39,884 bases of DNA from Gemmatimonadota bacterium (GCA_027623325.1 JAQBXY010000028.1:1-39884), one strand, 5' to 3'. Counted from the stretch's first letter, positions 9,600 to 17,969 are shown. Notes: generated by a model from the sequence alone, not told the origin. Program-made: numbers and translations.

Positions 9600-10094
9600 A
9601 TGTCAGACACACCGAAGGCCCTTGATCCTGTGCCCGAGCCGGCTGCGAGTGGTGCTTCGCCGCTTCCCTCGGCGCGGTCGTCGTCTTCTCTGGAGCCCAC
9701 GCCAAGAGCGGAGGCTCGAAGAAGGAACCGAAGCGGCGCGGCAGATCGGCAGAAGCCGACGCCAGTCCGTGCGATGGCTGGGCTCGACGGTTCGCCGGCT
9801 GCCCCCGAGCCATCGGTCGACGAGGTTCAGCTTGTGGTCGATGGCCAGGAGTGGGTGACTCGAGTCATGGGCATGACCGGTGGCGCGCGATCGACTCCGC
9901 TCGTTCTGCTCGGGTTCTGGGAGGGCGGCGCGGCTTCTGGCCCCCCCCAGCGCGAGACTCTCGTCGTGGGTCAAGCATTGGCCGACTTCTCGGAGGGGGA
10001 TCTCGTGCTGGCCCTGTCCGCTTCTTCCCCCCCGAGGGAGGAAGGGCGCTCCACGACGATCTTTGCCGAAACCGGAGAACGGCGGCGCAAGTAG
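9600..10094 (+). CDS. Hypothetical protein with disordered N-terminal half
   Basis: A 164-residue protein of unknown function. Residues 1-70 are rich in Ser, Pro, Ala and Arg and probably disordered. Residues 73-156 look folded: VDEVQLVVDGQEWVTRVMG, then TPLVLLGFWEG, then ETLVVGQALADFSEGDLVLAL, a beta-rich pattern. The ATG at 9600 is chosen, but the frame is open from 9525 and the 25 extra residues contain a CxxC (SCRGC), so an earlier start is possible. Neither start has a strong ribosome binding site. It is divergent from the coiled-coil gene. The C-run near 9943 is a spot where a sequencing indel would matter. Confidence 0.5.
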   Translation: MSDTPKALDPVPEPAASGASPLPSARSSSSLEPTPRAEARRRNRSGAADRQKPTPVRAMAGLDGSPAAPEPSVDEVQLVVDGQEWVTRVMGMTGGARSTPLVLLGFWEGGAASGPPQRETLVVGQALADFSEGDLVLALSASSPPREEGRSTTIFAETGERRRK

Positions 10095-10291
10095 CGCGGC
10101 GTGTCGCGGTGAAACGGGTCTGACGAATCCGATGCTCGGCTCGTCCTCAACGGGGGACACTTACCTGGCAGCAGCGCGGGCACAATTGTGCGGCGTAGGC
10201 GGCGGGCGGCTAACTTTCGAAATAGATACACCCCAGTACTGGCGCGCGTAGGCGCCTCCAGCGGAAATCCTCAACACGGTTAAGTGCCTCG

Positions 10292-10876
10292 GTGTCTTCA
10301 AGGATGTCGGAACCACTGACGGACGGTGAGCTGGTCCACCGAGCGCGAAAGGGCGACGAGGTCGCATTCGGGCTTCTGGTGGAGCGGTATCAAGGACCGG
10401 CGTATGCGGTCGCGTACTCCGTCACGGGAAGACGCGAAGATGCGGAGGACGCGGCGCAGGAAGCGTTCTTGGTGGCGTTGGATCGGATGGACGAGTGCAG
10501 GAGCCCCGAGAGGTTCGCGGGATGGTTGATGACCATCGTCCGGAATCGTTCGAAGAACCTCATTCGTCGTGAGTCACTCCGGGAGACGGATCAGGTTCCG
10601 CCCGGGGCACGCTCGAGGATCCCGACACCGGATCGTGTAGCGGAAACGAACGAGTTGAGGGCCCTTCTGGAGAAGGCTCTCGCAGAGATACCGGAGGTAC
10701 AGAGGCAGATTGTCCTGCTGCACGACCTCGAGGGTTGGAAGCATAGAGAAATTGCGGAGAGACTGGACCTACCGTCCGGGACCGTCAGGTCCCATCTACA
10801 TTTCGCGAGGAAGGCGCTGAGGCAGGCCCTCGAAGGGGTGCCAGGAGTGCCGGAGATGATAAGGAAAGCGCTATGA
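10292..10876 (+). CDS. ECF-subfamily RNA polymerase sigma factor
   Basis: A 194-residue sigma-70 factor with only regions 2 and 4. Region 2 covers GLLVERYQGPAYAVAYSVT through DAAQEAFLVALDRMD and FAGWLMTIVRNRSKNLIRR. Region 4 covers IPEVQRQIVLLHDLEGWKH with the helix-turn-helix EIAERLDLPSGTVRSHLHFA. It should direct transcription of a small envelope or metal-stress regulon when released from an anti-sigma factor. The start may be GTG 10292 or ATG 10304; neither has a well-spaced Shine-Dalgarno sequence. The stop overlaps the next ATG (ATGA), so it is coupled to the membrane protein that follows. Sigma, small single-span membrane protein and CnrX-like protein in a row recall the cnrYXH arrangement. 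Confidence 0.92.
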   Translation: MSSRMSEPLTDGELVHRARKGDEVAFGLLVERYQGPAYAVAYSVTGRREDAEDAAQEAFLVALDRMDECRSPERFAGWLMTIVRNRSKNLIRRESLRETDQVPPGARSRIPTPDRVAETNELRALLEKALAEIPEVQRQIVLLHDLEGWKHREIAERLDLPSGTVRSHLHFARKALRQALEGVPGVPEMIRKAL

Positions 10877-11286
10877 GCAAATGGTTCAGGTCCGATTCGA
10901 CGGCGCCGACCGACGAGGAGCGTGACGTGATGCTGGCCGACGCACTGCACGTGCTCGATCCGATGTCCAGCGATCCCAACTACTGGTTCCGTTTTCGCGG
11001 TTGGGTGATGACTGGAGCGGCCCGCGAGCTGTCTCGTCGCCGACGCTTGGCGGAGCTGACGGTGGCGGACGTCCTCACCGCCTGGGCACGAACTGTCGTG
11101 CCGACGGCAGCTCTGGCGGCTGCGCTCGCCGCGATGATGCTCCTGCGGGGGGACATCGGGCCCAGCACACATCTACTGGGTGTGGAGGATCTGCTTTTGT
11201 CGGACATCCCCAGCGAGACCGTTCCCGTGCTCCTGTCACCGGATGCGGCCGCGGGTGTCGTCGCGTTCGCATCTGAGATCTTCTGA
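10873..11286 (+). CDS. Single-span membrane protein, probable anti-sigma factor
   Basis: A 137-residue protein with a cytoplasmic N-terminal part (1-70, ending in a basic RELSRRRRLAEL stretch), one predicted membrane helix at about 73-92 (VVPTAALAAALAAMML), and a short periplasmic tail. No zinc-finger HxxxCxxC motif is present, unlike the anti-sigma factor at 16683. Its start overlaps the ECF sigma stop by 4 bp and its stop overlaps the following ATG, so the three are made together. From topology and position I infer that it tethers the sigma factor, as CnrY does. Sequence alone does not prove this. Confidence 0.65.
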   Translation: MSKWFRSDSTAPTDEERDVMLADALHVLDPMSSDPNYWFRFRGWVMTGAARELSRRRRLAELTVADVLTAWARTVVPTAALAAALAAMMLLRGDIGPSTHLLGVEDLLLSDIPSETVPVLLSPDAAAGVVAFASEIF

Positions 11287-11720
11287 TGGAACACGGATCG
11301 CGGACCCGCCTTATGACGGCCCTCGTGCTGGCCGTGGTGTTCGGCTCTGGGGTGCTCCTGGGATTCGCCGCCGATAGCAATCTTGGCGCGACCCCGGTCG
11401 AGTCCGCCGACGAGATCGCCAACAGCGCGGAGGCAGATGAGCCCCGGAGCCGCACGCGGCTGTACGACCAGGTCGATCCGACTGAGGTCCAGCGGACACA
11501 GATCGACTCGATCGTGAGCGAGCACCGTGCGCGGACCAACGCGCTCGACGAACAACTGCGTGGAGAGTATCGGGCGGGATTCAAAGTGATCCTCCTCGAG
11601 ACCCGTGAGGCGATCAAGGGAGTGTTCACGCCTCAACAGGCGGCGGAGTACCAAAGGCTTCTCGAGGAATGGGACGCCAGGCCCGCCGAAGCGCGCGGGA
11701 ACCGGGACGAGCGGGACTGA
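11286..11720 (+). CDS. Periplasmic CnrX/Spy-like (heavy-metal-resistance family) protein
   Basis: A 144-residue protein with an N-terminal signal anchor at about 10-28 (TALVLAVVFGSGVLLGFAA), then a helical periplasmic domain. Residues 65-128 (VDPTEVQRTQIDSIVSEHR; GVFTPQQAAEYQRLLEEW) have the spacing of the LTxxQ/CnrX-type helical hairpins that sense metal ions or bind unfolded proteins. It overlaps the preceding stop (TGATG). In the Cnr system the periplasmic CnrX sensor controls release of the ECF sigma factor, which fits this three-gene unit. Family membership is judged from pattern and context. A Spy/CpxP-like chaperone is the alternative, and the metal, if any, is unknown. Confidence 0.65.
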   Translation: MEHGSRTRLMTALVLAVVFGSGVLLGFAADSNLGATPVESADEIANSAEADEPRSRTRLYDQVDPTEVQRTQIDSIVSEHRARTNALDEQLRGEYRAGFKVILLETREAIKGVFTPQQAAEYQRLLEEWDARPAEARGNRDERD

Positions 11721-11938
11721 GGCAGCGTGCGGGATTGATTGCCGGGGAAGCCACGTTCGTAACATTTGCGGATCTCGAAGCGTCGTGAGTGCACGGTCGG
11801 TCGGTCCGTGCGGTGAATCGCATGCGGGCGCGATCTGGCGGTACGGACTGATCCGATCCGGCAACACGACTTATTGAACTCAGGCGCGACTATCTGCTCG
11901 CCCGAGCCGAGCTCGAGGCGATGGGGGGGGAGGGAACT
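11720..11938 (+). pseudogene. Possible remnant of a TolC/CzcC-family outer-membrane factor gene
   Basis: These 218 bp carry no intact gene. One frame reads AGLIAGEATFVTFADLEAS then a stop near 11783, another stop at 11849, and then [20 protein letters not shown] running in frame up to the ABC ATPase start. The last segment resembles the C-terminal helix of TolC/CzcC-family proteins, and an adjacent frame reads RYGLI just before it. This would fit a gene truncated by deletion and frameshift where an outer-membrane factor is expected after a CnrX-like gene. A chance match is possible. The region otherwise serves as the leader of the ABC ATPase gene. Confidence 0.3.
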
Positions 11939-12649
11939 GTGAGCGATGAAGCGATCATTCGTACCCAAGGGCTGACGAAACACTACGTACTCGGTGCGGA
12001 GACGGTGAGGGCCGTGCGAGGCGTGGACCTCGTTATTGAACGGGGTGAGTTCGTGGCGATCATGGGCCCCTCAGGGTCTGGCAAGTCCACCTTCATGAAC
12101 ATGATCGGTTGCCTGGACACGCCGACCGAAGGTCAGTATTGGCTCAATGGACAGCTCGTGAGCGACCTGTCCGACGACCAGCTCGCCCGCGTTCGCAACC
12201 GTCAGATCGGATTCGTCTTTCAGACGTTCAACCTTCTGCCGAGGGCCACGGCGCTGCACAACGTGGAGCTCCCTCTCATCTACGCCGGTATTGGAAGCCG
12301 TGAGCGTCGTCGCCGAGCGATGGAGAAGCTCGAACTCGTGGGGTTGGGCGATCGAATGGGTCACAAGCCGCCTGAACTGTCCGGTGGTCAGCGTCAGCGT
12401 GTCGCGGTCGCCCGCGCGCTGGTCAACGAGCCCGCGCTCCTTCTGGCCGACGAGCCGACCGGAAATCTGGACTCGGAGACGAGTGGCGAAATCATGAACC
12501 AGTTCGAGCAGCTTAACGAGCAGGGGCAGACGATCGTCATAGTTACGCACGAGCACGATATCGCACAGCACGCGAGGCGGCAGGTACACCTGCACGATGG
12601 ACACATCGCTCGGGATTTTCTCAACGAGGTGGCGGAGAGCACGGCATGA
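11939..12649 (+). CDS. MacB/LolD-type ABC transporter ATPase
   Basis: A 236-residue nucleotide-binding subunit with Walker [10 protein letters not shown] (K49), Q-loop [20 protein letters not shown], signature [15 protein letters not shown], Walker [13 protein letters not shown] and H-loop VTHEHD. The Q-loop and the TGNLDSETS segment are typical of the MacB/LolD/FtsE branch. The GTG start is chosen because a strong GGGGAGGG site lies 5-6 nt upstream; an ATG at 11921 is in frame but lies within that site. Adaptor and permease genes follow, so the exporter is split into three polypeptides instead of a fused MacB. The stop overlaps the adaptor ATG (ATGA). Probable role: ATP-driven export of a substrate from the periplasm or inner membrane. 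Confidence 0.93.
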   Translation: MSDEAIIRTQGLTKHYVLGAETVRAVRGVDLVIERGEFVAIMGPSGSGKSTFMNMIGCLDTPTEGQYWLNGQLVSDLSDDQLARVRNRQIGFVFQTFNLLPRATALHNVELPLIYAGIGSRERRRRAMEKLELVGLGDRMGHKPPELSGGQRQRVAVARALVNEPALLLADEPTGNLDSETSGEIMNQFEQLNEQGQTIVIVTHEHDIAQHARRQVHLHDGHIARDFLNEVAESTA

Positions 12650-14226
12650 CGATGACGAACGGGAGGCGGGCACTGGTCTTGATCGGCGGACTGGCCGTTG
12701 CGGGTTGCCAGACGGGGGAGGCCGCCGACACTGCACCGAAGCTCCTGACGACCGTGGTGAGCCGGGGAGATCTTATCATCCGGGCTGAGGCGACGGGCAC
12801 CGTCGAGCCGGTCCGCGAAGTCGAAGTGAAATCGAAGGCCTCGGGTGAAGTGTTGCGCCTTTTCATCGACATCGGCGATGAGGTCGATCGCGGCACGCTG
12901 TTGGCGGAAATCGATCCCCGCGACGTGCGGAACAGGTTCAACCAGACTCAGGCCGATCTTGCTGTGGCGAAAGCCCAGATTGAGATCGCGCAGGCGCAGT
13001 TGGGACGCCAACGTCAGCTGCGTGAGGCGCAGGTCATCACTCAGGCCGAATTCGAGAACGCGACGCTCTCGCATGCGAACGCACAGGCCTCGCTCGTACG
13101 GGCCCAGACGAACCACGATCTGGCCGAACTCCAGCTTGCCGACGTGAGCATTCGTGCTCCGATGGCTGGCACGATCATCCAGAAGAATGTCGAGGAGGGC
13201 GCAGTCATCCAATCAGCCTCGTCCAACGTGTCGGGGGGCACGGCGCTGTTCGTGATGGCCGATCTCGGCGCGATGCAGGTGCGGACGATGGTCGACGAGA
13301 CCGACATGGGCGACCTGAAGGCGGGCCTCACCGCGTCCGTACGGGTCGAGGCGTTTCCTGATCGGACCTTCCAGGGCACCGTCGACAAGATCGAGCCACA
13401 GGCTGCGGTCGTTCAGAACGTCACCATGTTCCCGGTCATCGTCTCGATCGACAATCGGTCAGGACTGCTCAAGCCGGGTATGAACGCCGAGGTGGAAGTC
13501 TTCATCGATCAGGCGATCGGTGTACTGCTCGTTCCCAACAATGCGGTTGTTCAGTCGACCGACGTTGGGCCGGCAGCCATGGCGCTTGGCCTCGACGTGG
13601 AGACTCTGGACTTGAGCCAGTTCATGCGCGCGGGCCGGGGCGGTAGGGGTGGTGGCGACAGGGCCGCCGGTGGTACGGGGCAGCGGGCCGGAGTGGCGCA
13701 GCCGGGTGGCCAGCCCGCGACGCGTGGCCAGCCCCCAACGGGTGGTGAACGCCCTGCCACGGAAGGAGGCACTGCGGCGGCGTCCCCGCAGGGAGTGCCC
13801 GCGGACGCGATGGCTCGCATTCAGGCGATGCGCGCCCAGGTCGAATCAGGCGAAATCACGCAGGATTCGATGCGCACTGCGATGCAAGCGCTTCGTCCTC
13901 AGGGCGCGGGTGGCGGTGGGCAGAGAGGTGCAGCGGCAGCCGGCGGAGATTCCGGTTCCGCGCCACCGCGCGAGACCCGTCCTGCCGCGGTCTTCGTACT
14001 CGGTGCCAACGGTGTTCCAGAGCCCCGGCTGATTCAGATCGGACTTGGTGACTGGGATAACACCCACGTTGTCACGGGTCTCGAAGAGGGCGAGACGCTT
14101 GTCATCGTCGGAGCCGCTCAGCTCCAGGCGCAACAGCAGGAGTTCCTGAACCGCATGCGCGGCTTCCAGAGCGGGAGTCCGTTCGGGGGTTCTGCGCCTC
14201 GTGGCGGCGGCGGTCGCGGTCGATAG
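12646..14226 (+). CDS. MacA-like periplasmic adaptor lipoprotein with a long low-complexity insert
   Basis: A 526-residue membrane-fusion protein. The N-terminus is a lipoprotein signal ending in the lipobox VAGC (C21). The lipoyl/barrel-sandwich halves flank a coiled-coil hairpin (about 99-165, [18 protein letters not shown] and onward), followed by a beta-barrel ([17 protein letters not shown]) and a membrane-proximal domain. That last domain is interrupted between about residues 303 and 447 by a segment dominated by Gly, Ala, Gln, Arg and Pro that contains one helical stretch ([19 protein letters not shown]). The domain resumes at [19 protein letters not shown]. The C-terminus is again Gly/Arg-rich. 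It links the inner-membrane permease to an outer-membrane channel, none of which is intact nearby. Confidence 0.93.
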   Translation: MTMTNGRRALVLIGGLAVAGCQTGEAADTAPKLLTTVVSRGDLIIRAEATGTVEPVREVEVKSKASGEVLRLFIDIGDEVDRGTLLAEIDPRDVRNRFNQTQADLAVAKAQIEIAQAQLGRQRQLREAQVITQAEFENATLSHANAQASLVRAQTNHDLAELQLADVSIRAPMAGTIIQKNVEEGAVIQSASSNVSGGTALFVMADLGAMQVRTMVDETDMGDLKAGLTASVRVEAFPDRTFQGTVDKIEPQAAVVQNVTMFPVIVSIDNRSGLLKPGMNAEVEVFIDQAIGVLLVPNNAVVQSTDVGPAAMALGLDVETLDLSQFMRAGRGGRGGGDRAAGGTGQRAGVAQPGGQPATRGQPPTGGERPATEGGTAAASPQGVPADAMARIQAMRAQVESGEITQDSMRTAMQALRPQGAGGGGQRGAAAAGGDSGSAPPRETRPAAVFVLGANGVPEPRLIQIGLGDWDNTHVVTGLEEGETLVIVGAAQLQAQQQEFLNRMRGFQSGSPFGGSAPRGGGGRGR

Positions 14227-14237
14227 GAGGCGGTAGC

Positions 14238-15452
14238 ATGCTCGTTTTTGAAATCGTCATGGTCGCCATGGGCGCGGTTCGCGCCAACATCCTGCGCTCC
14301 GTCCTGACGACCCTCGGCATTGTCATCGGTATTGCAGCGGTCATCACGATGGTGGCTCTCGGCGAGGGCGCGCAGGAGCGTGTCCAGGCCGAGATCAACC
14401 GGATGGGCACGACCGTTCTGACGATCCGCCCCGGCCAGCAGTTCTCGATGGGGGTATCTCGCGGCGACGCCGAAATGTCGATCGAGGACGCGATCGCGCT
14501 GCGCGTGGAGTCGGAGGGACTACTAACGGTTTCGCCGGAGCAGTCCTCGCGCCTTCAGGTTGCCTACAAGCGCTGGAACTCGAATACCCAAATCATGGGT
14601 GTCTGGCCCGAGTATTTTGATATCTACAACCACCAACTCCAGGCCGGTCGCTTCTTCAATCAAGGAGAGGTTCAGGGACGCCGGAGGGTCGCGGTCCTCG
14701 GGTACAACCTGCCGGAGACGCTCGGAGACACGCCTCCGGAGGTTCTCATCGGGGAAACGATCCAACTGCGTGGGATTCCGTTCGAGGTGATCGGAGTGCT
14801 CGCCGAGAAGGGCGACGCCGCCTTCATCAGGCCCGACGACCAGATCTTCGTTCCGCAGTCGACCGCGCAGTATCGGGTAATGGGAGGACGGGACCGCTTG
14901 GGATCGATCTATGCGGCGACGGAGACGACCGAACAGTTGGATATGGCCTTCGCGGAGATCGACCGGATTCTGCGCCGTGAGCACCGACTCAAGGCAGGTG
15001 AGGACGCCGACTTCAACATTCGGAACTCGGCCGATCTGCTCGCAACCTTCAACGAGACTAACCAGACGTTCACCATGTTGCTGGCCGGGATCGCCGGGGT
15101 GAGTCTCCTGGTCGGTGGAATTGGCATCATGAACATCATGCTCGTCTCGGTCACGGAGAGGACCCGCGAGATTGGTATTCGCAAGGCTTTGGGTGCGACC
15201 CGCCGGGCGATCATGACCCAGTTCCTCGTCGAGGCCCTCTTCCTGTGCGTGATCGGCGGAATCCTCGGGGTGGCCGCTGGATACGGGGCCGCCGAGATGA
15301 TGACGCGAATCGCTCAGTGGGACACATCGGTAGCGCCCGGCGCGGTCGGTGCGGCCATCGGCTTCTCGGCCGCGGTCGGTCTCTTCTTCGGAATGTGGCC
15401 GGCGCGACGAGCGGCGCTACTCGACCCCATCGATGCGCTTCGGTACGAGTAG
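14238..15452 (+). CDS. MacB-type ABC transporter permease (FtsX domain)
   Basis: A 404-residue inner-membrane protein with one N-terminal span (about 18-38, LTTLGIVIGIAAVITMVALG), a large periplasmic MacB_PCD-like domain (about 40-270), and a C-terminal FtsX-type block of three spans. The block carries LLVGGIGIMNIMLVSVTERT and the coupling sequence REIGIRKALGATRRAIMTQF. GGAGG lies about 7 nt upstream of the ATG. With the two preceding genes it forms a complete inner-membrane MacAB-type exporter. It ends 1 bp from the stop of the convergent PDZ gene, with no room for a separate terminator. The exported substrate cannot be predicted. Confidence 0.94.
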   Translation: MLVFEIVMVAMGAVRANILRSVLTTLGIVIGIAAVITMVALGEGAQERVQAEINRMGTTVLTIRPGQQFSMGVSRGDAEMSIEDAIALRVESEGLLTVSPEQSSRLQVAYKRWNSNTQIMGVWPEYFDIYNHQLQAGRFFNQGEVQGRRRVAVLGYNLPETLGDTPPEVLIGETIQLRGIPFEVIGVLAEKGDAAFIRPDDQIFVPQSTAQYRVMGGRDRLGSIYAATETTEQLDMAFAEIDRILRREHRLKAGEDADFNIRNSADLLATFNETNQTFTMLLAGIAGVSLLVGGIGIMNIMLVSVTERTREIGIRKALGATRRAIMTQFLVEALFLCVIGGILGVAAGYGAAEMMTRIAQWDTSVAPGAVGAAIGFSAAVGLFFGMWPARRAALLDPIDALRYE

Positions 15453-15453
15453 C

Positions 15454-16680
15454 CTACCGGCGTAGCAGTACCTGGATGCTCGCTCCCTGACGGATCAGCG
15501 AGATGGGTAGCGTCTCACCGGCCTGCGACACGCCGAATCGGAAGTCCTCGACCGACCGTACGCTCACCTGGTCAAGCCGTGTGATCACGTCTCCCGGTAC
15601 GATTCCAGCCATCGAGGCGGGGGTGCCTGGTGCGACCTCCAGAACGAGGATCCCGGCGTCGACCTTGAAATACTCTGCGAGCTCCGGCTGAAGGTCGACG
15701 ACCTCGGCCCCGGCCACTCGGTTGCGCCCCACCAAGTAGGGTGTCAGCGGCCGAAACTCCGGCGCGGGTGCAGCACCTGTCCGGATGACCGATTGCCCAC
15801 CCGGCACTCGCAGCGTAAAGGCCGGTCCCGCGTTCTCACGCGCGTTCTCCGCCATAGTCGCCTCGAGCACGCTGGAACGCCGGGCGGCCTCGGTCAAAGC
15901 TGTCTCGAGGCGCCTGAACTCAGCGTCCTGCCCAAAACGCGCCTCACTCTGCCCGCCCATGACACGCCTGAGTTCTCCCTCGCGCCGGACCAGGCGGACC
16001 TCGAGGTCACCGACGAGGTCGTTGAGGGCGAGCATCTCCTGACGGAGTGAGTCGTGCTCCTCTCCCCTGAAGATGAAGAACTCGAACGGAGCACGCACTC
16101 CGCGTCCCGCGCCACTCTCGGTGACTTCGGCGATCCGACCCCTGACAGGGGCCGGGGTGCCCTGAATCCGGACGTTCTGCCCGCGGCCTTCGACCAGCTG
16201 AACACGAAGTGAGTCCATGGCGCGAACCCACGTATCGACCATCGAGTCGGTTCGAAACGAGAACTCGGTCGTGGTGGTCATGGCGAACTCAGCCGGCCGC
16301 TCGGTCGCGCGCAGGCGCACCCGAAGGGGCCTTCCGTCACGTTCCACGTTCACGGACACCCGGTCGCCGGCCTTCAGGTGGAGACGTTCGCTGAGCGATG
16401 CAAGTTCGCTCGGACTGTCCAGGTCATTGATCGACACCACACGGTCGCCCGCACGGAGCCCCGCGGCCTCAGCGGGACTTCCCGGGCGTACTTCGACGAT
16501 GACGACCTCAACCGCTCTCCCCCATCGATCTCCGCTCACGTCGAAGGAGATCCCGATCCAACCGGGTGACGGCGCATCGGCGACCGGCGCTCGTTGGGCA
16601 ACCCCGGCCGACGGCACGAGTGGAAGCATCAGCGCCGCGGTCGCGACACCACGGATCGTTCTACGTGTGAGTGTGTTCAT
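15454..16680 (-). CDS. Exported protein with two PDZ domains, third gene of an ECF sigma operon
   Basis: A 408-residue protein with a signal peptide at 1-29 (ATAALMLPLVPSAGVAQ). PDZ1 is at about 40-125 (GWIGISFDVSG, PGSPAEAAGLRAGDRVVSIN), a charged helical stretch at about 205-280 (EEHDSLRQEMLALNDLVGDL), and PDZ2 at about 312-406 (LEVAPGTPASMAGIVPGDVI). There is no trypsin-like or M50 catalytic domain, so it is not DegP, DegS or RseP itself. The ATG at 16680 lies 2 bp after the anti-sigma stop; the frame stays open to 17373, but that would run through the anti-sigma gene. A periplasmic role in sensing misfolded proteins or regulating anti-sigma cleavage is an inference. Confidence 0.82.
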   Translation of the reverse strand: MNTLTRRTIRGVATAALMLPLVPSAGVAQRAPVADAPSPGWIGISFDVSGDRWGRAVEVVIVEVRPGSPAEAAGLRAGDRVVSINDLDSPSELASLSERLHLKAGDRVSVNVERDGRPLRVRLRATERPAEFAMTTTTEFSFRTDSMVDTWVRAMDSLRVQLVEGRGQNVRIQGTPAPVRGRIAEVTESGAGRGVRAPFEFFIFRGEEHDSLRQEMLALNDLVGDLEVRLVRREGELRRVMGGQSEARFGQDAEFRRLETALTEAARRSSVLEATMAENARENAGPAFTLRVPGGQSVIRTGAAPAPEFRPLTPYLVGRNRVAGAEVVDLQPELAEYFKVDAGILVLEVAPGTPASMAGIVPGDVITRLDQVSVRSVEDFRFGVSQAGETLPISLIRQGASIQVLLRR

Positions 16681-16682
16681 GG

Positions 16683-17333
16683 TCAAAACCAATTGTCCCT
16701 CTTCGCGGACACCATCCGGAACGCGGCGTCGCGCTCCGCCATGGCCGAAGCGAGGAAGCCGTTCAGGAACGGATCGCCCGGTGCCTGGCGCACCGCGGCC
16801 TGGCTCACCATGACGAGATGTTCGAGCGCGGCGAAGCGACTGATCGGGTCTGAGCCCGAATCTTCGCCCCCGCCCCGGGCGAGGACTTCGCGATAGCGGG
16901 CCACCGCGGTGACGTAGTCTTGCTCGGCCACACGGACTGCCGAGGCTGCATCTTCGACGGAGGCTACCGGGTCCGCCCCTCTGTGGACCCCGGGCAATCC
17001 TCCCCCGGTGACCATCGAGCCCGCGCCGGCGCCGCTCAGGAAGAGCATCACGGCGGCTGCGGCCTTCATCCAGGCCGGTGTTTGAGCGAGGCCGAGCCGT
17101 CGGATCAGCCCAGGATCGCTCACGAGGCCCTCGGAGCGAAGACGCGCCTCGAGGACACTCCAATCTCCGAGAGGTGGCACGAGGTCGGGCAGCGAGCCGA
17201 GCCCCAGTGTCTGTTCTCGGAGAGCCTCCCACTCGTTCGAGCAGGCGACGCACCCCGACAGGTGATCTGCTTCCGCAGAGGTCGGCTCTTCGTCCACGAG
17301 CCGGGCGAGTTGTTCGATGCTCAGATGCTCCAT
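16683..17333 (-). CDS. Zinc-finger (ZAS-type) transmembrane anti-sigma factor
   Basis: A 216-residue protein beginning with an anti-sigma zinc-finger domain: H24, C28 and C31 form HxxxCxxC (HLSGCVAC). One membrane span follows at about 89-108 (MKAAAAVMLFLSGAGAGSMV), then a periplasmic domain with helical segments (SAVRVAEQDYVTAVARYREV). It should hold the sigma factor encoded immediately upstream until an envelope signal releases it. The start ATG has GGAG 7 nt upstream and overlaps the sigma gene by 13 bp. The PDZ gene follows after 2 bp. Confidence 0.88.
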   Translation of the reverse strand: MEHLSIEQLARLVDEEPTSAEADHLSGCVACSNEWEALREQTLGLGSLPDLVPPLGDWSVLEARLRSEGLVSDPGLIRRLGLAQTPAWMKAAAAVMLFLSGAGAGSMVTGGGLPGVHRGADPVASVEDAASAVRVAEQDYVTAVARYREVLARGGGEDSGSDPISRFAALEHLVMVSQAAVRQAPGDPFLNGFLASAMAERDAAFRMVSAKRDNWF

Positions 17334-17902
17334 GCTTCTGCTCCATGTTCCTGCGCGGCCCCGTCCAATCCAACGAGCATGACTCGCATCTTGGCTCGGG
17401 CCTTGAATAGCTGTGACTTCGACGTGCCGGCGGTCACGCCGAGCGCGTCTCCGATCTCTTCGTGGGTGTAGCCCTCCACGTCGTGGAGGATGAGCACTCT
17501 CCTCATTCCTTCGGGCAAACCATCAAGTGCGCCCTCGAGGCGTTTCTGAAGGAGCGAGTCTTTGTGCGCTGGCGCGATCGGGACGTCGACAGGCGCCGGT
17601 CCTTCTCGCTTCCGTCGGGTCTCGGACTTTCGGAGGGCCTGAAGCGCGGCGTTGACCGCAATCCTGTGGATCCAGGTTGAGAAGCGAGAGTCGCCTCGGA
17701 ACGTCGGCAGTGCTCGGATCGCGCGGATCCACGCCTCTTGGGCGTAGTCCTGGGCGAGATCATCGTCTCCTGCGATTCGGCGCACGACGGCGTAGACCCG
17801 GGGGGCGTACCGGTCGTAGAGCGACCGTATGGCCCGGGCGTCGCCGTCCGAGGCGCGTCGAATGAGCTGTCGCTCCGTCGTTCCCAACGAGTCTGCTGTC
17901 AT
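17321..17902 (-). CDS. ECF-subfamily RNA polymerase sigma factor
   Basis: A 193-residue RpoE-like sigma factor. Region 2 includes IRSLYDRYAPRVYAVVRRI, DYAQEAWIRAIRALPTFRG and FSTWIHRIAVNAALQALRK. Region 4 includes LPEGMRRVLILHDVEGYTH and EEIGDALGVTAGTSKSQLFK. The ATG at 17902 is preferred over 17923 because AGGGA sits 5-6 nt before it. It heads the operon sigma, zinc-finger anti-sigma, PDZ protein. Upstream, on this strand, TGAACC followed about 17 bp later by ACTAGT lies inside an inverted repeat. This could be an autoregulated ECF-type promoter, but that is a visual guess. Confidence 0.93.
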   Translation of the reverse strand: MTADSLGTTERQLIRRASDGDARAIRSLYDRYAPRVYAVVRRIAGDDDLAQDYAQEAWIRAIRALPTFRGDSRFSTWIHRIAVNAALQALRKSETRRKREGPAPVDVPIAPAHKDSLLQKRLEGALDGLPEGMRRVLILHDVEGYTHEEIGDALGVTAGTSKSQLFKARAKMRVMLVGLDGAAQEHGAEAWSI

Positions 17903-17969
17903 CTGGTCCCTTCGATGCACCATGCGCGTAGCAGGGTTGCCGGTGAACTACGAATGTTGCCGACCGGAA

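Noticed and set aside
11923-11930. G8 tract before the ABC ATPase (and G7 at 18051-18057 before the other ATPase) as a phase-variation switch
   Set aside because: Both tracts lie upstream of the chosen start codons and work well as ribosome binding sites; changing tract length would not shift the reading frame.
16681-17373. N-terminal extension of the PDZ protein frame (639 codons in total)
   Set aside because: The extension overlaps the anti-sigma gene entirely and encodes Arg/Gly-rich sequence; the ATG at 16680 begins a clean signal peptide.
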